This document shows positions 15,562 to 24,239 of a stretch of 41,377 nucleotides of DNA, in pieces. Where the stretch lies: contig NZ_JAGYPE020000010.1 of NCBI RefSeq assembly GCF_018343545.2, positions 81,701 through 123,077 on the forward strand, written 5' to 3'. Origin of the DNA: Neobacillus citreus (GTDB lineage Bacteria; Bacillota; Bacilli; Bacillales; Cytobacillaceae). The translations under genes were made by a program, and so were the position numbers. The notes under the pieces are model-generated. The model searched no databases and was not told the origin of the DNA. It saw nothing but the letters and a program-made list of their open reading frames with translations. Position 1 is the stretch's first letter, and every line of letters begins with the position of its first letter.

Positions 15562-15590
15562 GGGGTGGATAAATCATACACCCCTAAATA
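15562..15590 (-). terminator. Terminator for the minus-strand GNAT gene
   Basis: GGGGTG (15562-15567) and CACCCC (15579-15584) form the stem, and on the minus strand it is followed by TTTTTT. It overlaps the stop codon of the acetyltransferase and lies just past the channel gene. Confidence 0.65.
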
Positions 15591-16021
15591 GAAAAATAAT
15601 AAAAGTAATGGCTTTCTCTTTTGAAGCCAATTTTTTCATAAAGACCTTGCGCCGGAATATTGTCAGAGGCTGTCTCAAGCAGTACACCTTTTGCTCCAGT
15701 ATCCTGTGCCATTTCAATAGCCTTATTAATTAATTTTTCACCTACACCCTTGCCACGGTATTCTTTTTTCACATACAAATCATTCAAAATCCAAGACCGT
15801 TTCATGCTAACTGATGAAAAGGTTGGATACAGCTGCGTAAAGCCAACCGCCTCCCCACCATCATAAGCGATGAAAATTACCGATTCCCCATTTAATATTC
15901 TCGACTTTATAAACTCCCGTGCTCCTAAGGTATCAGGCGATTGCTCGTAAAATTGTCTGTATAAATCAAAAAGCTCCGTTACAGCATCTAGTTCTTTGAT
16001 TGTGGCTTTGATAAGGTTCAT
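15584..16021 (-). CDS. GNAT-family N-acetyltransferase
   Basis: A 145-residue, single-domain GNAT. LNDLYVKKEYRGKGVGEKLI (~89-108) is the beta4/acetyl-CoA-binding signature with RGKGVG. LLETASDNIPAQGLYEKIGF is the C-terminal half. The N-terminus (IKATIKELDAVTELFDLYRQFYEQ) is typical of small-molecule GNATs related to aminoglycoside or polyamine acetyltransferases. The substrate is unknown. ATG 16021 follows GGGGGAGAGG. Confidence 0.85.
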   Translation of the reverse strand: MNLIKATIKELDAVTELFDLYRQFYEQSPDTLGAREFIKSRILNGESVIFIAYDGGEAVGFTQLYPTFSSVSMKRSWILNDLYVKKEYRGKGVGEKLINKAIEMAQDTGAKGVLLETASDNIPAQGLYEKIGFKRESHYFYYFSI

Positions 16022-16236
16022 TGATGCACCTCTCCCCCTTTTATTTTCCCTTTTTCCTATTTATGGTACACTTTATTGTACTTCAATTGGATTCATTTTT
16101 GATAGTCATTTTTATTCCCCCAAAATGAAAAGTTCTATTTTCAAAAATAAGGATTTATTTTTTGGCTTAAGGATTTCTTAAGGTTCACGCACCATAATGG
16201 GAAAAAGTTAAGGTGAATGAATTTGGAGGAATTAAG

Positions 16237-17073
16237 ATGAAAAAGAATTATACAAAAATTGTTCTCGATTTGTTGATGGCCATCACGTTTGTGCTGCTAA
16301 TGAATCCAAGAGTATTAGATGGACTGCCGTTTCATGAAATTGCCGGCCTGGTAATTGGGGGCGCTATTCTAGTACACATCGGCTTGAACTATCGCTGGGT
16401 GGTTAATACAACGAAAAAGATCTTTGACCCGAAGCTTCCTAATAAAACACGATTTAGTTATCTTTTAAACGTACTGTTGTTAATTTCGATGGCAGGTGTT
16501 ATTATCACTGGCATATTAATTTCTAGGGTTGTATTACCAAGTCTCGCCATTCAGGGAAATCACACTATTCGTGAATTACATGGATTATCTGCTGATGCCA
16601 CACTTGCATTTGTTGGACTTCATGTTGGTGTACATTGGCAGTGGGTAATGAGTATCTGTAAAAAGGCATTTAAAACAAAGGAAGGGATACTTAGGAAAGG
16701 TGTTATTGCATCCGTTGTCCTGTCACTCGCTATTTTAGCAGGGGGAATTCAATGGTTCGCTTCAACAGCTACATCAAGCATGGGTGAGTTCAAACCGATG
16801 CAAATGCAGCAAAGCACTCAAACATCTAATAATGGAAATACGATAAATACAGAGAACTCAACTGCGCTGACAAAGCAAGGACCTCCTAATGGAGATTTTC
16901 GAAATGAAAAATTCCATGCTAAAGAAGGACATGGAGGATCAAGCAACCCATTTCTCGTAGTTCTTAACTATTTTGCGATTTGGGCAGTAATCATCATTCC
17001 TACTTATTATATTGAAAAGCGAATTTTAAGGAAAAAACGGAAATCTAAATTAGCCCATCCTCAAATGACATAA
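16237..17073 (+). CDS. DUF4405 membrane protein, cytochrome-b561-like
   Basis: A 278-residue membrane protein with helices near 8-25, 35-60, 78-105, 115-140, 160-180 and 245-265. Paired His residues occur in helices: HEIAGLVIGGAILVHIG, then HTIRELHGLSAD and FVGLHVGVHWQW. These are the usual heme ligands of cytochrome-b561-like/DUF4405 proteins. Between the last helices lies a polar loop rich in Gln, Ser, Thr and Asn (~187-240), predicted outside. Quinone or electron-transfer work is inferred. The start is ATG 16237 behind TTGGAGGAATT; the upstream in-frame GTG 16213 has no ribosome site. It stands alone with a terminator. Confidence 0.8.
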   Translation: MKKNYTKIVLDLLMAITFVLLMNPRVLDGLPFHEIAGLVIGGAILVHIGLNYRWVVNTTKKIFDPKLPNKTRFSYLLNVLLLISMAGVIITGILISRVVLPSLAIQGNHTIRELHGLSADATLAFVGLHVGVHWQWVMSICKKAFKTKEGILRKGVIASVVLSLAILAGGIQWFASTATSSMGEFKPMQMQQSTQTSNNGNTINTENSTALTKQGPPNGDFRNEKFHAKEGHGGSSNPFLVVLNYFAIWAVIIIPTYYIEKRILRKKRKSKLAHPQMT

Positions 17074-17090
17074 AAATGTATATGTGATTA

Positions 17091-17123
17091 AAAAAAGTCC
17101 GGTTTATTGTTCCGGACTTTTTT
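17091..17123. terminator. Bidirectional terminator after the DUF4405 gene
   Basis: AAAAAAGTCCGG (17091-17102) pairs with CCGGACTTTTTT (17112-17123). Poly-A and poly-T tracts on both sides allow it to serve the convergent minus-strand gene too. Confidence 0.88.
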
Positions 17124-17128
17124 ACTTC

Positions 17129-17374
17129 TTATGATAATTTGAGATGATATTCATTCATCCAATTGTTACTTTTCCATTTTTCAGAAATAATATCATTAAT
17201 TGCAGGGGGATATGGACTTATTCTAATATGTTCATAAATACTTCCAAGTACGGACTTGTAATCTAATTCGGCACAAACGCTAAACCATTGCTGGACCGTT
17301 TCATTTTTTGCCACAAAAAGAGGATATACCCTTTCAATCAAGACAATCAGATTAAACGCCTCTTGTTTAGTCAA
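17129..17374 (-). CDS. G39P-like replicative helicase loader/inhibitor-type small protein
   Basis: An 81-residue protein starting at TTG 17374, eight bases after AAGGAG (17388-17383). The frame is open further upstream, but only to an improbable overlap with the preceding gene. The sequence MTKQEAFNLIVLIERVYPLF, a conserved Trp in TVQQWFSVCAEL, HIRISPYPPAINDI and a short tail match, from memory, the phage SPP1 G39P family, which loads or blocks the replicative helicase. Such genes normally sit in phage replication modules. Here it follows a SRPBCC gene with a 35-bp gap, and no other phage gene is near. It may be a domesticated or stranded copy. The family call is by motif, not by alignment. 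Confidence 0.6.
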   Translation of the reverse strand: MTKQEAFNLIVLIERVYPLFVAKNETVQQWFSVCAELDYKSVLGSIYEHIRISPYPPAINDIISEKWKSNNWMNEYHLKLS

Positions 17375-17409
17375 TGAAATTTCTCCTTGAAAATCCCTAG
17401 GAATTATGA

Positions 17410-17844
17410 TTATTTCTGTAATCCGCCCCGTAATTGATTCACGCCAAATTCCAGGTAAGCTTTTAAACAGGTCAGCATAAATACCCAACCTTCTTTATTG
17501 TCCAGTATATTATGTATTAAGGCAGTGTCATTCTCTTGAAAGCCGTCTTCCATTATTTCAATAATCGTGCTGGAAGAATTCATTTCTTTTAAGCTGATGG
17601 TTACGGTATGTTCGTCCTCCGGCGGGCCCCAAAGGAAGACAATTTTTTTATTCTCCTCTACTTCAACAACTTTAATTTCCAATTGCGCATTGTACAAATC
17701 ATATTCCAATTTGATGGTCTTTCCCGCTGCCCATCTTTCTGAACTCGATGAGAACCAAAAATTCCCGATTTTCGAAGGATCGACAAAGGCCTCAAATACA
17801 TCTTTGGCAGGCTTTTTAATTTGAAACTTTGTTAAATTATTCAT
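17410..17844 (-). CDS. SRPBCC/AHSA1-family protein
   Basis: A 144-residue START-like (SRPBCC) fold protein. It shows IKKPAKDVFEAFVDPSKIGNF at the N-terminus, IVFLWGPPEDEHTVTISLKE in the central strands, and the long C-terminal helix GWVFMLTCLKAYLEFGVN typical of AHSA1-like proteins. These bind hydrophobic ligands or assist Hsp90-like proteins; the ligand here is unknown. ATG 17844 is chosen over an in-frame ATG ten codons earlier because it matches the family N-terminus. The G39P-like gene follows in the same direction. Confidence 0.85.
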   Translation of the reverse strand: MNNLTKFQIKKPAKDVFEAFVDPSKIGNFWFSSSSERWAAGKTIKLEYDLYNAQLEIKVVEVEENKKIVFLWGPPEDEHTVTISLKEMNSSSTIIEIMEDGFQENDTALIHNILDNKEGWVFMLTCLKAYLEFGVNQLRGGLQK

Positions 17845-17911
17845 TATAATCCACTCTCTTTCACCTATTAACATAATCAGGGTTGTCTCATACGGTTTAT
17901 TTTATACCATT

Positions 17912-19069
17912 TTAACTTTTTCTTAATCCACTATCCGAATAAATTTGTTTATCTTGTTTCGGTTTCACCTTTACACCAAATATCCATCTCGTTATGGCTG
18001 TCCGCTTGATGATAAACTCATATATTAGCCAAGAAATAAGCACAGTCAGGACCATAATGAGGAAAAACGACAGAATCATACCAAGATTGATTTTTAAAAC
18101 ATAGTAACCTATGACAACTAACACACTCTGGTGAATAATATAGATAGGGAATGCTGCTTCATTCATGTACGGGATAGCCTTGTGAGAAAAATTCAAAAAT
18201 TTGTGACCGAAACCCAAAATCACCGCAAGCGTCAGCCAAACATTGAAAGTTCTTAAAATAGATATAAGTATATCCACACCTGGAAAAATCTGCCTGTCCT
18301 GATTCATTTGCAGCAAGATAACCCATGCCGGAACCAAAACAACCAGTGCTGCCAATCCCTTCACGCGAATTCGATTGAACATATTTTGATAGCTTTGATG
18401 GGAACAAGTAATAAAGCCCATTATAAAAATGAACAAGAAAAAGAATGGATTTTGACCGCCTGGTGCCGGGAGTGCCTGTGTCACAAACAAACCAATGAAT
18501 AGTAGGAAAAATACAGGTGGCCTGCTACATACTTGATTAAATTTTTCATGTTTGCTTTTTCTCATGGGGTTTTTAAAAAAGTTGAAAACCGGCAGCGCCA
18601 CAAGCGAAAGGACAAACAAATAAAGTATGAACCAAAGGTGCGCCGGTGTGAAGGTGCCAAAATAGCCGGATAGATCAGTGAAATCAGTAAAAAATGTTCT
18701 TAAAAAAGTGAAATAGTTCCCTGCTGTTCCTGTGTGATTTAATTTCGCAAAATACCCCTGTGGCGGAATGATAAACAAAACGCCAAAAATCAAGGGAATC
18801 AACAATCGATTCACGCGATCTTTTATGTATTCCTGGTTCGACCTCCTCTTTAGGGCGTACCAGCTCGCTGACCCTGCCAGCCAAAAGAGCAGCGGCATAA
18901 ACCAATAACTAGTTACGGCAATGAACCAACTAAGCCCCCAGCTTAATTCCCCACTTTTCACATAAAACGGATCCCAATAATCAAATACTCTCGCTGAATG
19001 AAACGGAAATAACAGCAGGATTCCCAGATTTCTCAGCCAATCAATATCATATCTTCGATTCTCACTCAC
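17912..19069 (-). CDS. Acyltransferase-3 family membrane protein
   Basis: A 385-residue protein with about ten membrane helices. It shows RRYDIDWLRNLGILLLFPFH at the N-terminus, which contains the putative catalytic His of acyltransferase-3 proteins (PFHSARVF). It then has WFMPLLFWLAGSASWYALKRRS and HLWFILYLFVLSLVALPVF. This is the MdoC/OatA-type fold that adds acetyl or succinyl groups to extracytoplasmic glycans or lipids. No extra SGNH domain is attached. GTG 19069 follows GGGGGAG. The gene is solitary, with an upstream terminator belonging to the acyl-CoA ligase. Confidence 0.85.
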   Translation of the reverse strand: MSENRRYDIDWLRNLGILLLFPFHSARVFDYWDPFYVKSGELSWGLSWFIAVTSYWFMPLLFWLAGSASWYALKRRSNQEYIKDRVNRLLIPLIFGVLFIIPPQGYFAKLNHTGTAGNYFTFLRTFFTDFTDLSGYFGTFTPAHLWFILYLFVLSLVALPVFNFFKNPMRKSKHEKFNQVCSRPPVFFLLFIGLFVTQALPAPGGQNPFFFLFIFIMGFITCSHQSYQNMFNRIRVKGLAALVVLVPAWVILLQMNQDRQIFPGVDILISILRTFNVWLTLAVILGFGHKFLNFSHKAIPYMNEAAFPIYIIHQSVLVVIGYYVLKINLGMILSFFLIMVLTVLISWLIYEFIIKRTAITRWIFGVKVKPKQDKQIYSDSGLRKS

Positions 19070-19162
19070 TCAGACTCCCCCAGTCTAAAACCAATTTTTT
19101 CCTAGATATATTGTAGTGATTCCAACTGCTTCTTACAAGGAAAATTTACCTAAAAAAGCAAA

Positions 19163-19184
19163 AAACTCCCGACAATGGGAGTTT
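19163..19184 (-). terminator. Strong minus-strand terminator upstream of the acyltransferase
   Basis: AAACTCCC (19163-19170) pairs with GGGAGTTT (19177-19184), with T residues beyond on the minus strand. It is a second stop for transcripts from the acyl-CoA ligase gene. Confidence 0.75.
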
Positions 19185-19241
19185 CATATTAGGGTTTTAT
19201 GAAAAAGTAGTAGCATGACATTCTTGTAGAAAATATAAAAT

Positions 19242-19271
19242 AGCGGACTGGAAACAAAGATCCAACCCGCT
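19242..19271 (-). terminator. Terminator after the acyl-CoA ligase gene
   Basis: On the minus strand AGCGG and CCGCT arms (19271-19267 and 19246-19242), with inner TGG/CCA pairs, precede ATTTTATATTTT. Confidence 0.55.
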
Positions 19272-19293
19272 TATTAATTCTATGAACCTTTTT

Positions 19294-20886
19294 TTAGTTA
19301 ACGAACCGTCCTGTTTTACCTTTTGAGCTCCAGTATTCATTACGAAGGTGGACCTTTTGGATTTTTCCAGAGGCAGTCTTTGGCAGTTCCTTTACAAAGG
19401 TGACGCCTGTAACCGCTTTAAAATGAGCCAATTTTTCACGGGAAAACGAAATGATGTCCGCTTCGCTGACTTCAGCACCTTCGCGCAATACTACATATGC
19501 ATGGGGAGTTTCGCCCCATTTTTCATGTGGAACTGCAATGACGGCAGCCTCTAATACCGCAGGATGCTCGTACAGCGCCCCTTCCACTTCAATGGAAGAA
19601 ATGTTTTCTCCGCCGCTGATAATAATATCCTTTTTCCGGTCAACGATCTCGATATTACCGTATTCATCGACCGTTCCCATGTCACCCGTGTGGAGCCAGC
19701 CGTTTCGGATTGTTTCCATGGTCGCCTCCGGGTTTTTCCAATAGCCAAGCATAACACCGTGGCTTCTTGTGACGACTTCACCAATCTCCTGACCGTTATG
19801 GGCTACCTCTTCTCCATGCTCGTTGACTACTCTAACATCAGAACCAATCATTGGATAACCCGCTTTTGCTTTGATGCGTGCTTTCGTTTCGGGTGACAAG
19901 TGTGTAAGCTCCGATCGGATTGTTGAAACCAAGCTAAGAGGCGTAGATTCTGTCATTCCGTACACCTGAATAAACTCCCAGCCAAGCTCTTGTTCAACGC
20001 GGGTCACGAACGCTGGCGGCGGTGCAGAACCCGCTATAACCACGCGAACGTCATGCTCTATTGCCGGTTTATTTTTTTCATAGTATTGCAGCAAAGAATT
20101 CAGCACTGTTGGTGCCATGTGCAGCACTGTCACCTTATGTTCCTGGATGGCCTGAAAAATTGATTCAGGAGTAGCCTTTTTCAAGCAAACATGTGTCGCA
20201 CCATTTGCCGTATAATAAAATGGCGAGCCCCAGCCGTTCACATGGAACATCGGAAGAACATGAAGATAGACATCTCGGTCGCTCACGCGCAAGTGGTGCA
20301 TCGTGCTTAATGCATGAAGATAATTATTGCGGTGTGTCAGCATAACTCCTTTAGGGTTTCCTGTTGTACCGCTTGTATAAAGAAGGCTGCAGACGTCATT
20401 TTCATCAAGTTCTGCACGATTGAAATTGCCTGATGGGTGGCCTGCCAGCCATTTCTCATAATCCACCTCATCGGTTTGATCATCTTTATATTGAACAATG
20501 ATATGTTTGACTGTTTCGAGCTGCTCTTTAATCGGAGTGATTAAATGGTACAAGTCCTGGTCAACCAACAGTACTTTGGATTCACTATGGTTTAAAATAA
20601 ACAAGTAATCTTCAGGCTTCAAGCGGATATTGAGCGGCACCATGATGGCGCCAAGCTGGAAAATTCCATAAAAACCTTCAAGCATTTCAACAGTGTTTGG
20701 CGCAAGATATGCAACCCGTTCCCCTTTTTCTACACCTAATTCCCTTAACCCATGAGAAAGCTGGTTTACTCTGCCATTCAGCTCGGCATATGTAAATTGG
20801 CGTTCATCGCAAAAAACAGCCTGCTTGTCTCCATAAAGAGAAACGGCACGATCTAAAAATTCCGGAAGTATTAAAGGTACATTCAT
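19294..20886 (-). CDS. Long/medium-chain fatty acid-CoA ligase (AMP-forming)
   Basis: A 530-residue ANL-superfamily enzyme that activates a carboxylic acid to acyl-CoA through an acyl-adenylate. ATP-binding motif YTSGTTGNPKGVMLTH lies near 170-185, then the adenylate motif YGMTESTP, the hinge with GWLHTGDMG, DRKKDIIISGGENISS, and the catalytic lysine near the C-terminus in PKTASGKIQK. Length and motifs fit AcsA/FadD-like fatty acid ligases; the chain length cannot be read. ATG 20886 follows AAAGAGGTG; the in-frame GTG 20895 lies inside that site. It is monocistronic with terminators downstream. No FadR-type box was recognised. Confidence 0.9.
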   Translation of the reverse strand: MNVPLILPEFLDRAVSLYGDKQAVFCDERQFTYAELNGRVNQLSHGLRELGVEKGERVAYLAPNTVEMLEGFYGIFQLGAIMVPLNIRLKPEDYLFILNHSESKVLLVDQDLYHLITPIKEQLETVKHIIVQYKDDQTDEVDYEKWLAGHPSGNFNRAELDENDVCSLLYTSGTTGNPKGVMLTHRNNYLHALSTMHHLRVSDRDVYLHVLPMFHVNGWGSPFYYTANGATHVCLKKATPESIFQAIQEHKVTVLHMAPTVLNSLLQYYEKNKPAIEHDVRVVIAGSAPPPAFVTRVEQELGWEFIQVYGMTESTPLSLVSTIRSELTHLSPETKARIKAKAGYPMIGSDVRVVNEHGEEVAHNGQEIGEVVTRSHGVMLGYWKNPEATMETIRNGWLHTGDMGTVDEYGNIEIVDRKKDIIISGGENISSIEVEGALYEHPAVLEAAVIAVPHEKWGETPHAYVVLREGAEVSEADIISFSREKLAHFKAVTGVTFVKELPKTASGKIQKVHLRNEYWSSKGKTGRFVN

Positions 20887-21026
20887 TTTTTTCACCTCTT
20901 TTTAAAATTTAGAATATTCCAATATAATATTATTCTATCATATAATTTTTAAATAAAAATACAAAAATTTGTCTAAAAATAAATAATTGCACCTAAGTAC
21001 TAATCTGTTGGAAAATCCCATAAAAT

Positions 21027-21040
21027 AGAATGTACGTTCG
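21027..21040 (+). promoter_or_regulatory. LexA-like (SOS) operator
   Basis: AGAATGTACGTTCG matches the B. subtilis LexA box CGAACRNRYGTTYG at 11 of 13 fixed positions, failing at positions 1 and 5. A TAAAAT -10-like hexamer lies just upstream (21021-21026). It sits 18 bases before the ATG of the next gene. Confidence 0.35.
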
Positions 21041-21057
21041 TAGAGGAGGGCGAGGAA

Positions 21058-21462
21058 ATGCTTAAGAGCAATGATTCCTTGATTACAGGTGAAATGTTAG
21101 TCAAATATTACGAACTAAACAAGAAGAAAAAAGAAATCGAACTGGAAATGGATGAATTAAAGGAAGTGTTTCAAAGCTATTTTAATAATTTAGTAGGAAA
21201 GGACATGAAAGGCGAAATTACGGTGAGTGGTTTTAAATTGCAAAGGCAAATTCGCAAAATGGAAAAATTCCATGAGGCGGAAACGGTGAAAAGGTTGGAG
21301 GAAATGCAATTGAACGACCTCATCCAATTGGTGAAGAAGCCCGATGATTCAAAAATAAAAGCGGCGCTCGAACTGGGATTAATAAAGCCAAATCAACTAG
21401 AGGGCTGTATTGTTACTTCTCTTTCCCCTGCTATCTCGGTAAAACCAGTGACCCCGCGATAA
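21058..21462 (+). CDS. Coiled-coil small protein, Gp157/Gam-like architecture
   Basis: A 134-residue protein not firmly recognised. The first ~50 residues are helical and charged (YYELNKKKKEIELEMDELKE), then a basic strand region (VSGFKLQRQIRKM). A later helix ends in KKPDDSKIKAALELG, followed by a short C-terminal strand. This coil plus D-K-x-x-I-K-x-A-L layout recalls siphovirus Gp157 and Gam-like host-nuclease inhibitors, but no domain is certain. ATG 21058 follows GAGGAGGGCGAGG. A LexA-like box lies just upstream, which would link it to the SOS response. It is convergent with the MocR gene. Confidence 0.65.
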   Translation: MLKSNDSLITGEMLVKYYELNKKKKEIELEMDELKEVFQSYFNNLVGKDMKGEITVSGFKLQRQIRKMEKFHEAETVKRLEEMQLNDLIQLVKKPDDSKIKAALELGLIKPNQLEGCIVTSLSPAISVKPVTPR

Positions 21463-21521
21463 ATACAGACAGAAAGTTTTATAACGGTAGTGCATATGGA
21501 GGAACTTCCCAATCCGTTGAG

Positions 21522-21555
21522 TGAAGGACAATTTCCTACTCGATTTTGTCCTTCA
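21522..21555. repeat. Inverted repeat between convergent genes
   Basis: TGAAGGACAA (21522-21531) and TTGTCCTTCA (21546-21555) form a perfect 10-bp stem. It overlaps the 3' end of the MocR gene. There is no T run, so it is a weak stop or mRNA-end stem. Confidence 0.5.
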
Positions 21556-22968
21556 TCTGCATTCCTTAAAGCCCCATGCATCAGCCAGAACCCGTATCCC
21601 CTCTTTAATTTGATTCTCTGACAGCCCGCCGTACCCAAGTAAAACCTTGGAATCCATCCCGCCAGCCAACTCCGCATCATAGACAGACAACGGATACACC
21701 TTTACTCCAGCAGCCATCGCCCTCCGTACCAACTCCTCCTCCCTCATCCCATTCCTAACGTCCAAAACAATATGCAAACCCGACTTTTCACCGATTACCT
21801 TCACCCATTCACCCATAAAATCATGAATCGCTGAAATCAGGAAGGCTTGCTTTCTCCGGTAAAGTGTCCTCATTTTATTTAAATGGGTTTGCCAATGGCC
21901 GTCGTGCATAAAACGATAAAGCGTATCCTGATGGAGCCGGGAGACTGCTTGTTTATAAATGGTGAATTGCTCCCTGTACCTGGCCAACAGTTCTTCAGGC
22001 AGGACCATATAACTGATTCGCAAGGATGGTATCAACGACTTTGAAAAAGTGCCTAAATAAACAACTCTACCGGATGAATCCAGCCCTTGCAAAGCTGGAA
22101 TCGGTTTTCCTTTATATCGGTATTCCCCGTCGTAATCATCCTCAATAATGTATCCGCCCCTTTCTTCTGCCCATTTCAACAATTCCATTCGTCGAGCAAT
22201 TGGCATAACCATTCCCAGCGGGAACTGATGGGATGGAGTGACATACACGACACGGGCGCCGCTCCCGTGCAAACATTCTACAGCAATCCCTTCTTCATCC
22301 AAAGGAACCGGAACAGTTCTGGCACCTAAATCTTGCAAAACTGCCCTTGTCCGGTGAAATCCAGGGTTCTCCAAGGCATAAATTTCATCCCTGCCGATTA
22401 CTAAACAAAGGAGTCCCATCAATACCTGTGTTCCCGCACCAACAACAATTTGCTCAGCTTTGCAACGAACACCTCTAGACTGAAATAAATACTTGGCAAT
22501 TTCCCCGCGAAGCAGCCTTTCCCCTTGCGGATTGCCGGTATAAAACAAATCCCCCTTATCCTCATATAAGGCTTGAACCGACAGCCTTCTCCATAAACTG
22601 AATGGAAAATGTTCAAGGTCGACCTTTCCCGAATTAAAATCTATTTTTACAGCAGGATCCGTCAGCTCCTCAACCATCCTTACAGGCTCCACCTTATCAT
22701 GTCTTACCATTAAATCCTCCAGCAGCTCAACAACAAACAAACCTGAACGCGGACGGCTTTCCAGAAACCCTTCCGCACAAAGCTGGTCATAGGCAGACTG
22801 AACCGTATTCAGACTTAGTCCCAAATAATTAGCCAAATTTCGTTTGGATGGCAATTTTTCCAGAGGTTTAATATTACCTTTAAAAATTTCATCTTTGATA
22901 AAGTTCGCAAGCTGCATATATAAAGGCGTTGGGCTTTTATGATCCAATACAGGCATTATCTCAAGCAT
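21553..22968 (-). CDS. MocR-family regulator: GntR winged helix fused to aminotransferase-like domain
   Basis: A 471-residue fusion. A GntR winged helix occupies residues ~8-75 (PLYMQLANFIKDEIF... LPSKRNLANYLGLSLNTVQSA). It is joined by a linker to a PLP fold-type-I domain (~115-470) with VVGAGTQVLMGLLCLV, IIEDDYDGEYRY and the PLP-lysine in LGTFSKSLIPSLR. MocR regulators such as GabR and PdxR bind PLP and sense amino acids, GABA or PLP itself. The target is usually the adjacent divergent gene, here a DUF3231 gene, but a link is not established. ATG 22968 follows GGAGGGG; a TTG two codons earlier is too close to the ribosome site. Confidence 0.88.
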   Translation of the reverse strand: MLEIMPVLDHKSPTPLYMQLANFIKDEIFKGNIKPLEKLPSKRNLANYLGLSLNTVQSAYDQLCAEGFLESRPRSGLFVVELLEDLMVRHDKVEPVRMVEELTDPAVKIDFNSGKVDLEHFPFSLWRRLSVQALYEDKGDLFYTGNPQGERLLRGEIAKYLFQSRGVRCKAEQIVVGAGTQVLMGLLCLVIGRDEIYALENPGFHRTRAVLQDLGARTVPVPLDEEGIAVECLHGSGARVVYVTPSHQFPLGMVMPIARRMELLKWAEERGGYIIEDDYDGEYRYKGKPIPALQGLDSSGRVVYLGTFSKSLIPSLRISYMVLPEELLARYREQFTIYKQAVSRLHQDTLYRFMHDGHWQTHLNKMRTLYRRKQAFLISAIHDFMGEWVKVIGEKSGLHIVLDVRNGMREEELVRRAMAAGVKVYPLSVYDAELAGGMDSKVLLGYGGLSENQIKEGIRVLADAWGFKECR

Positions 22969-23198
22969 TGCCAATCCCCTCCAAAAGCTGACCCTACTAA
23001 AATCATTTAATCTGATATCTTTGATTATACCAGTTTACCAATTAAACTTGAGTTCACATCTAAGATTTTTTATATGTGAATCCGTAACTTAATCTCTAAA
23101 ATTTTTCCAACAAAGAAGGATTGTTCCTGCTTTTTTCATGAAAAAGGAAATTTTGTAAATAATATAACTATGACATATTGTGAAATGGGGTCATGTAA
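22969..23198. other. Divergent gap between MocR and DUF3231 genes
   Basis: About 230 bp, AT-rich, containing the MocR ribosome site at its left edge. I see no strong sigma-A promoter, operator repeat or open frame. Confidence 0.4.
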
Positions 23199-24215
23199 AT
23201 GAATCATGCCAATATTAAGCTTACAGCATCTGAAATTGCCTGTGTTTGGACCACCTATATAAACGATTGCATGTCAAAGTGTGTTTTAACCTATATGCTG
23301 AAGCATCTTGAAGATGAGGATATCAAACAGATTATTCAGATGGCCCTGGGCATTTCCGAGACCCACCTTGATTTTTTAACTACCCTATTTAAAAAAGAAA
23401 ATTTTGCCGCACCTAATGCCTTTAACGAAAATGATGTAAACTTGAACGCCCCAAGGCTATATACTGACTCTTATTGTATAAGCTATGTCAATCACATGGC
23501 AAAAGCTGGCATGCTAGCTTTTAGCGGTATGGTCGCCATGAGCGCCAGGGAAGACATTCGTTCCTTTTTCACAACAGCCTTAACCGAAACAGCATCTCTT
23601 TATAACAATAGTTCGGAGGTTTTGTTAAGCAAAGGTTTGTTCGTCCGGTCTCCATATATTGAGGTCCCTGGAGAAACCGACTACATCGACAGCAAAAAAT
23701 ATTTGAGTGGGCTAAATCTATTCGGTGACAAAAGACCGTTAAATGCTATTGAGATTTCTCATTTATTTTTAAATGTGCATACTAATTCAATTGGTGCAAA
23801 AATCTCTCTTAGTTTCGCACAAACCTCACCATCTAAGGAAGTTCAGGAGTTCATGTTACGAGGCAAAGAAATTTCACAAAAACATGTCACGATTTTTGCG
23901 CAAACTTTACTAGAAAATAATTTACAAACACCTGAATCTTCAGATATTGGAATCACAGATTCCACTATACAAGTGTTCTCAGAAAAACTTATGATGTACC
24001 ATATGGCACTGTTAAGTGCCGCCGGATCGGGGAATTATGCAACTGCAGCAGCAGCCAGCCAGCGAACAGATTTATTCCAGACGTATGACCGACTGTCACT
24101 GGAAATTGCCAAATTCGCTAAGAGTGGTGCCGATATTATGATCAAAAACAGCTGGCTAGAACAACCGCCCGGGACGAAAGACAAAGAGATGCTGTCTAAA
24201 AAGAAGGAAGGGTAA
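23199..24215 (+). CDS. DUF3231 two-repeat ferritin-like protein
   Basis: A 338-residue protein with two homologous halves (about 5-170 and 180-330). Each opens with a W-containing or H-containing helix and has an acidic/His helix, such as SETHLDFLTTLFKKE and GKEISQKHVTIF. Strings such as DYIDSKKYLSGLNLFGDKRPLNAIEISHLF and NSWLEQPPGTKDKEML are highly characteristic of the Bacillus DUF3231 family. The fold is predicted ferritin-like and the function unknown; several homologues are described near spore or stress genes. ATG 23199 has only a weak ATGGGG ribosome site. Confidence 0.87.
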   Translation: MNHANIKLTASEIACVWTTYINDCMSKCVLTYMLKHLEDEDIKQIIQMALGISETHLDFLTTLFKKENFAAPNAFNENDVNLNAPRLYTDSYCISYVNHMAKAGMLAFSGMVAMSAREDIRSFFTTALTETASLYNNSSEVLLSKGLFVRSPYIEVPGETDYIDSKKYLSGLNLFGDKRPLNAIEISHLFLNVHTNSIGAKISLSFAQTSPSKEVQEFMLRGKEISQKHVTIFAQTLLENNLQTPESSDIGITDSTIQVFSEKLMMYHMALLSAAGSGNYATAAAASQRTDLFQTYDRLSLEIAKFAKSGADIMIKNSWLEQPPGTKDKEMLSKKKEG

Positions 24216-24239
24216 ACTTAATCCGAACTATTTTTTTCT

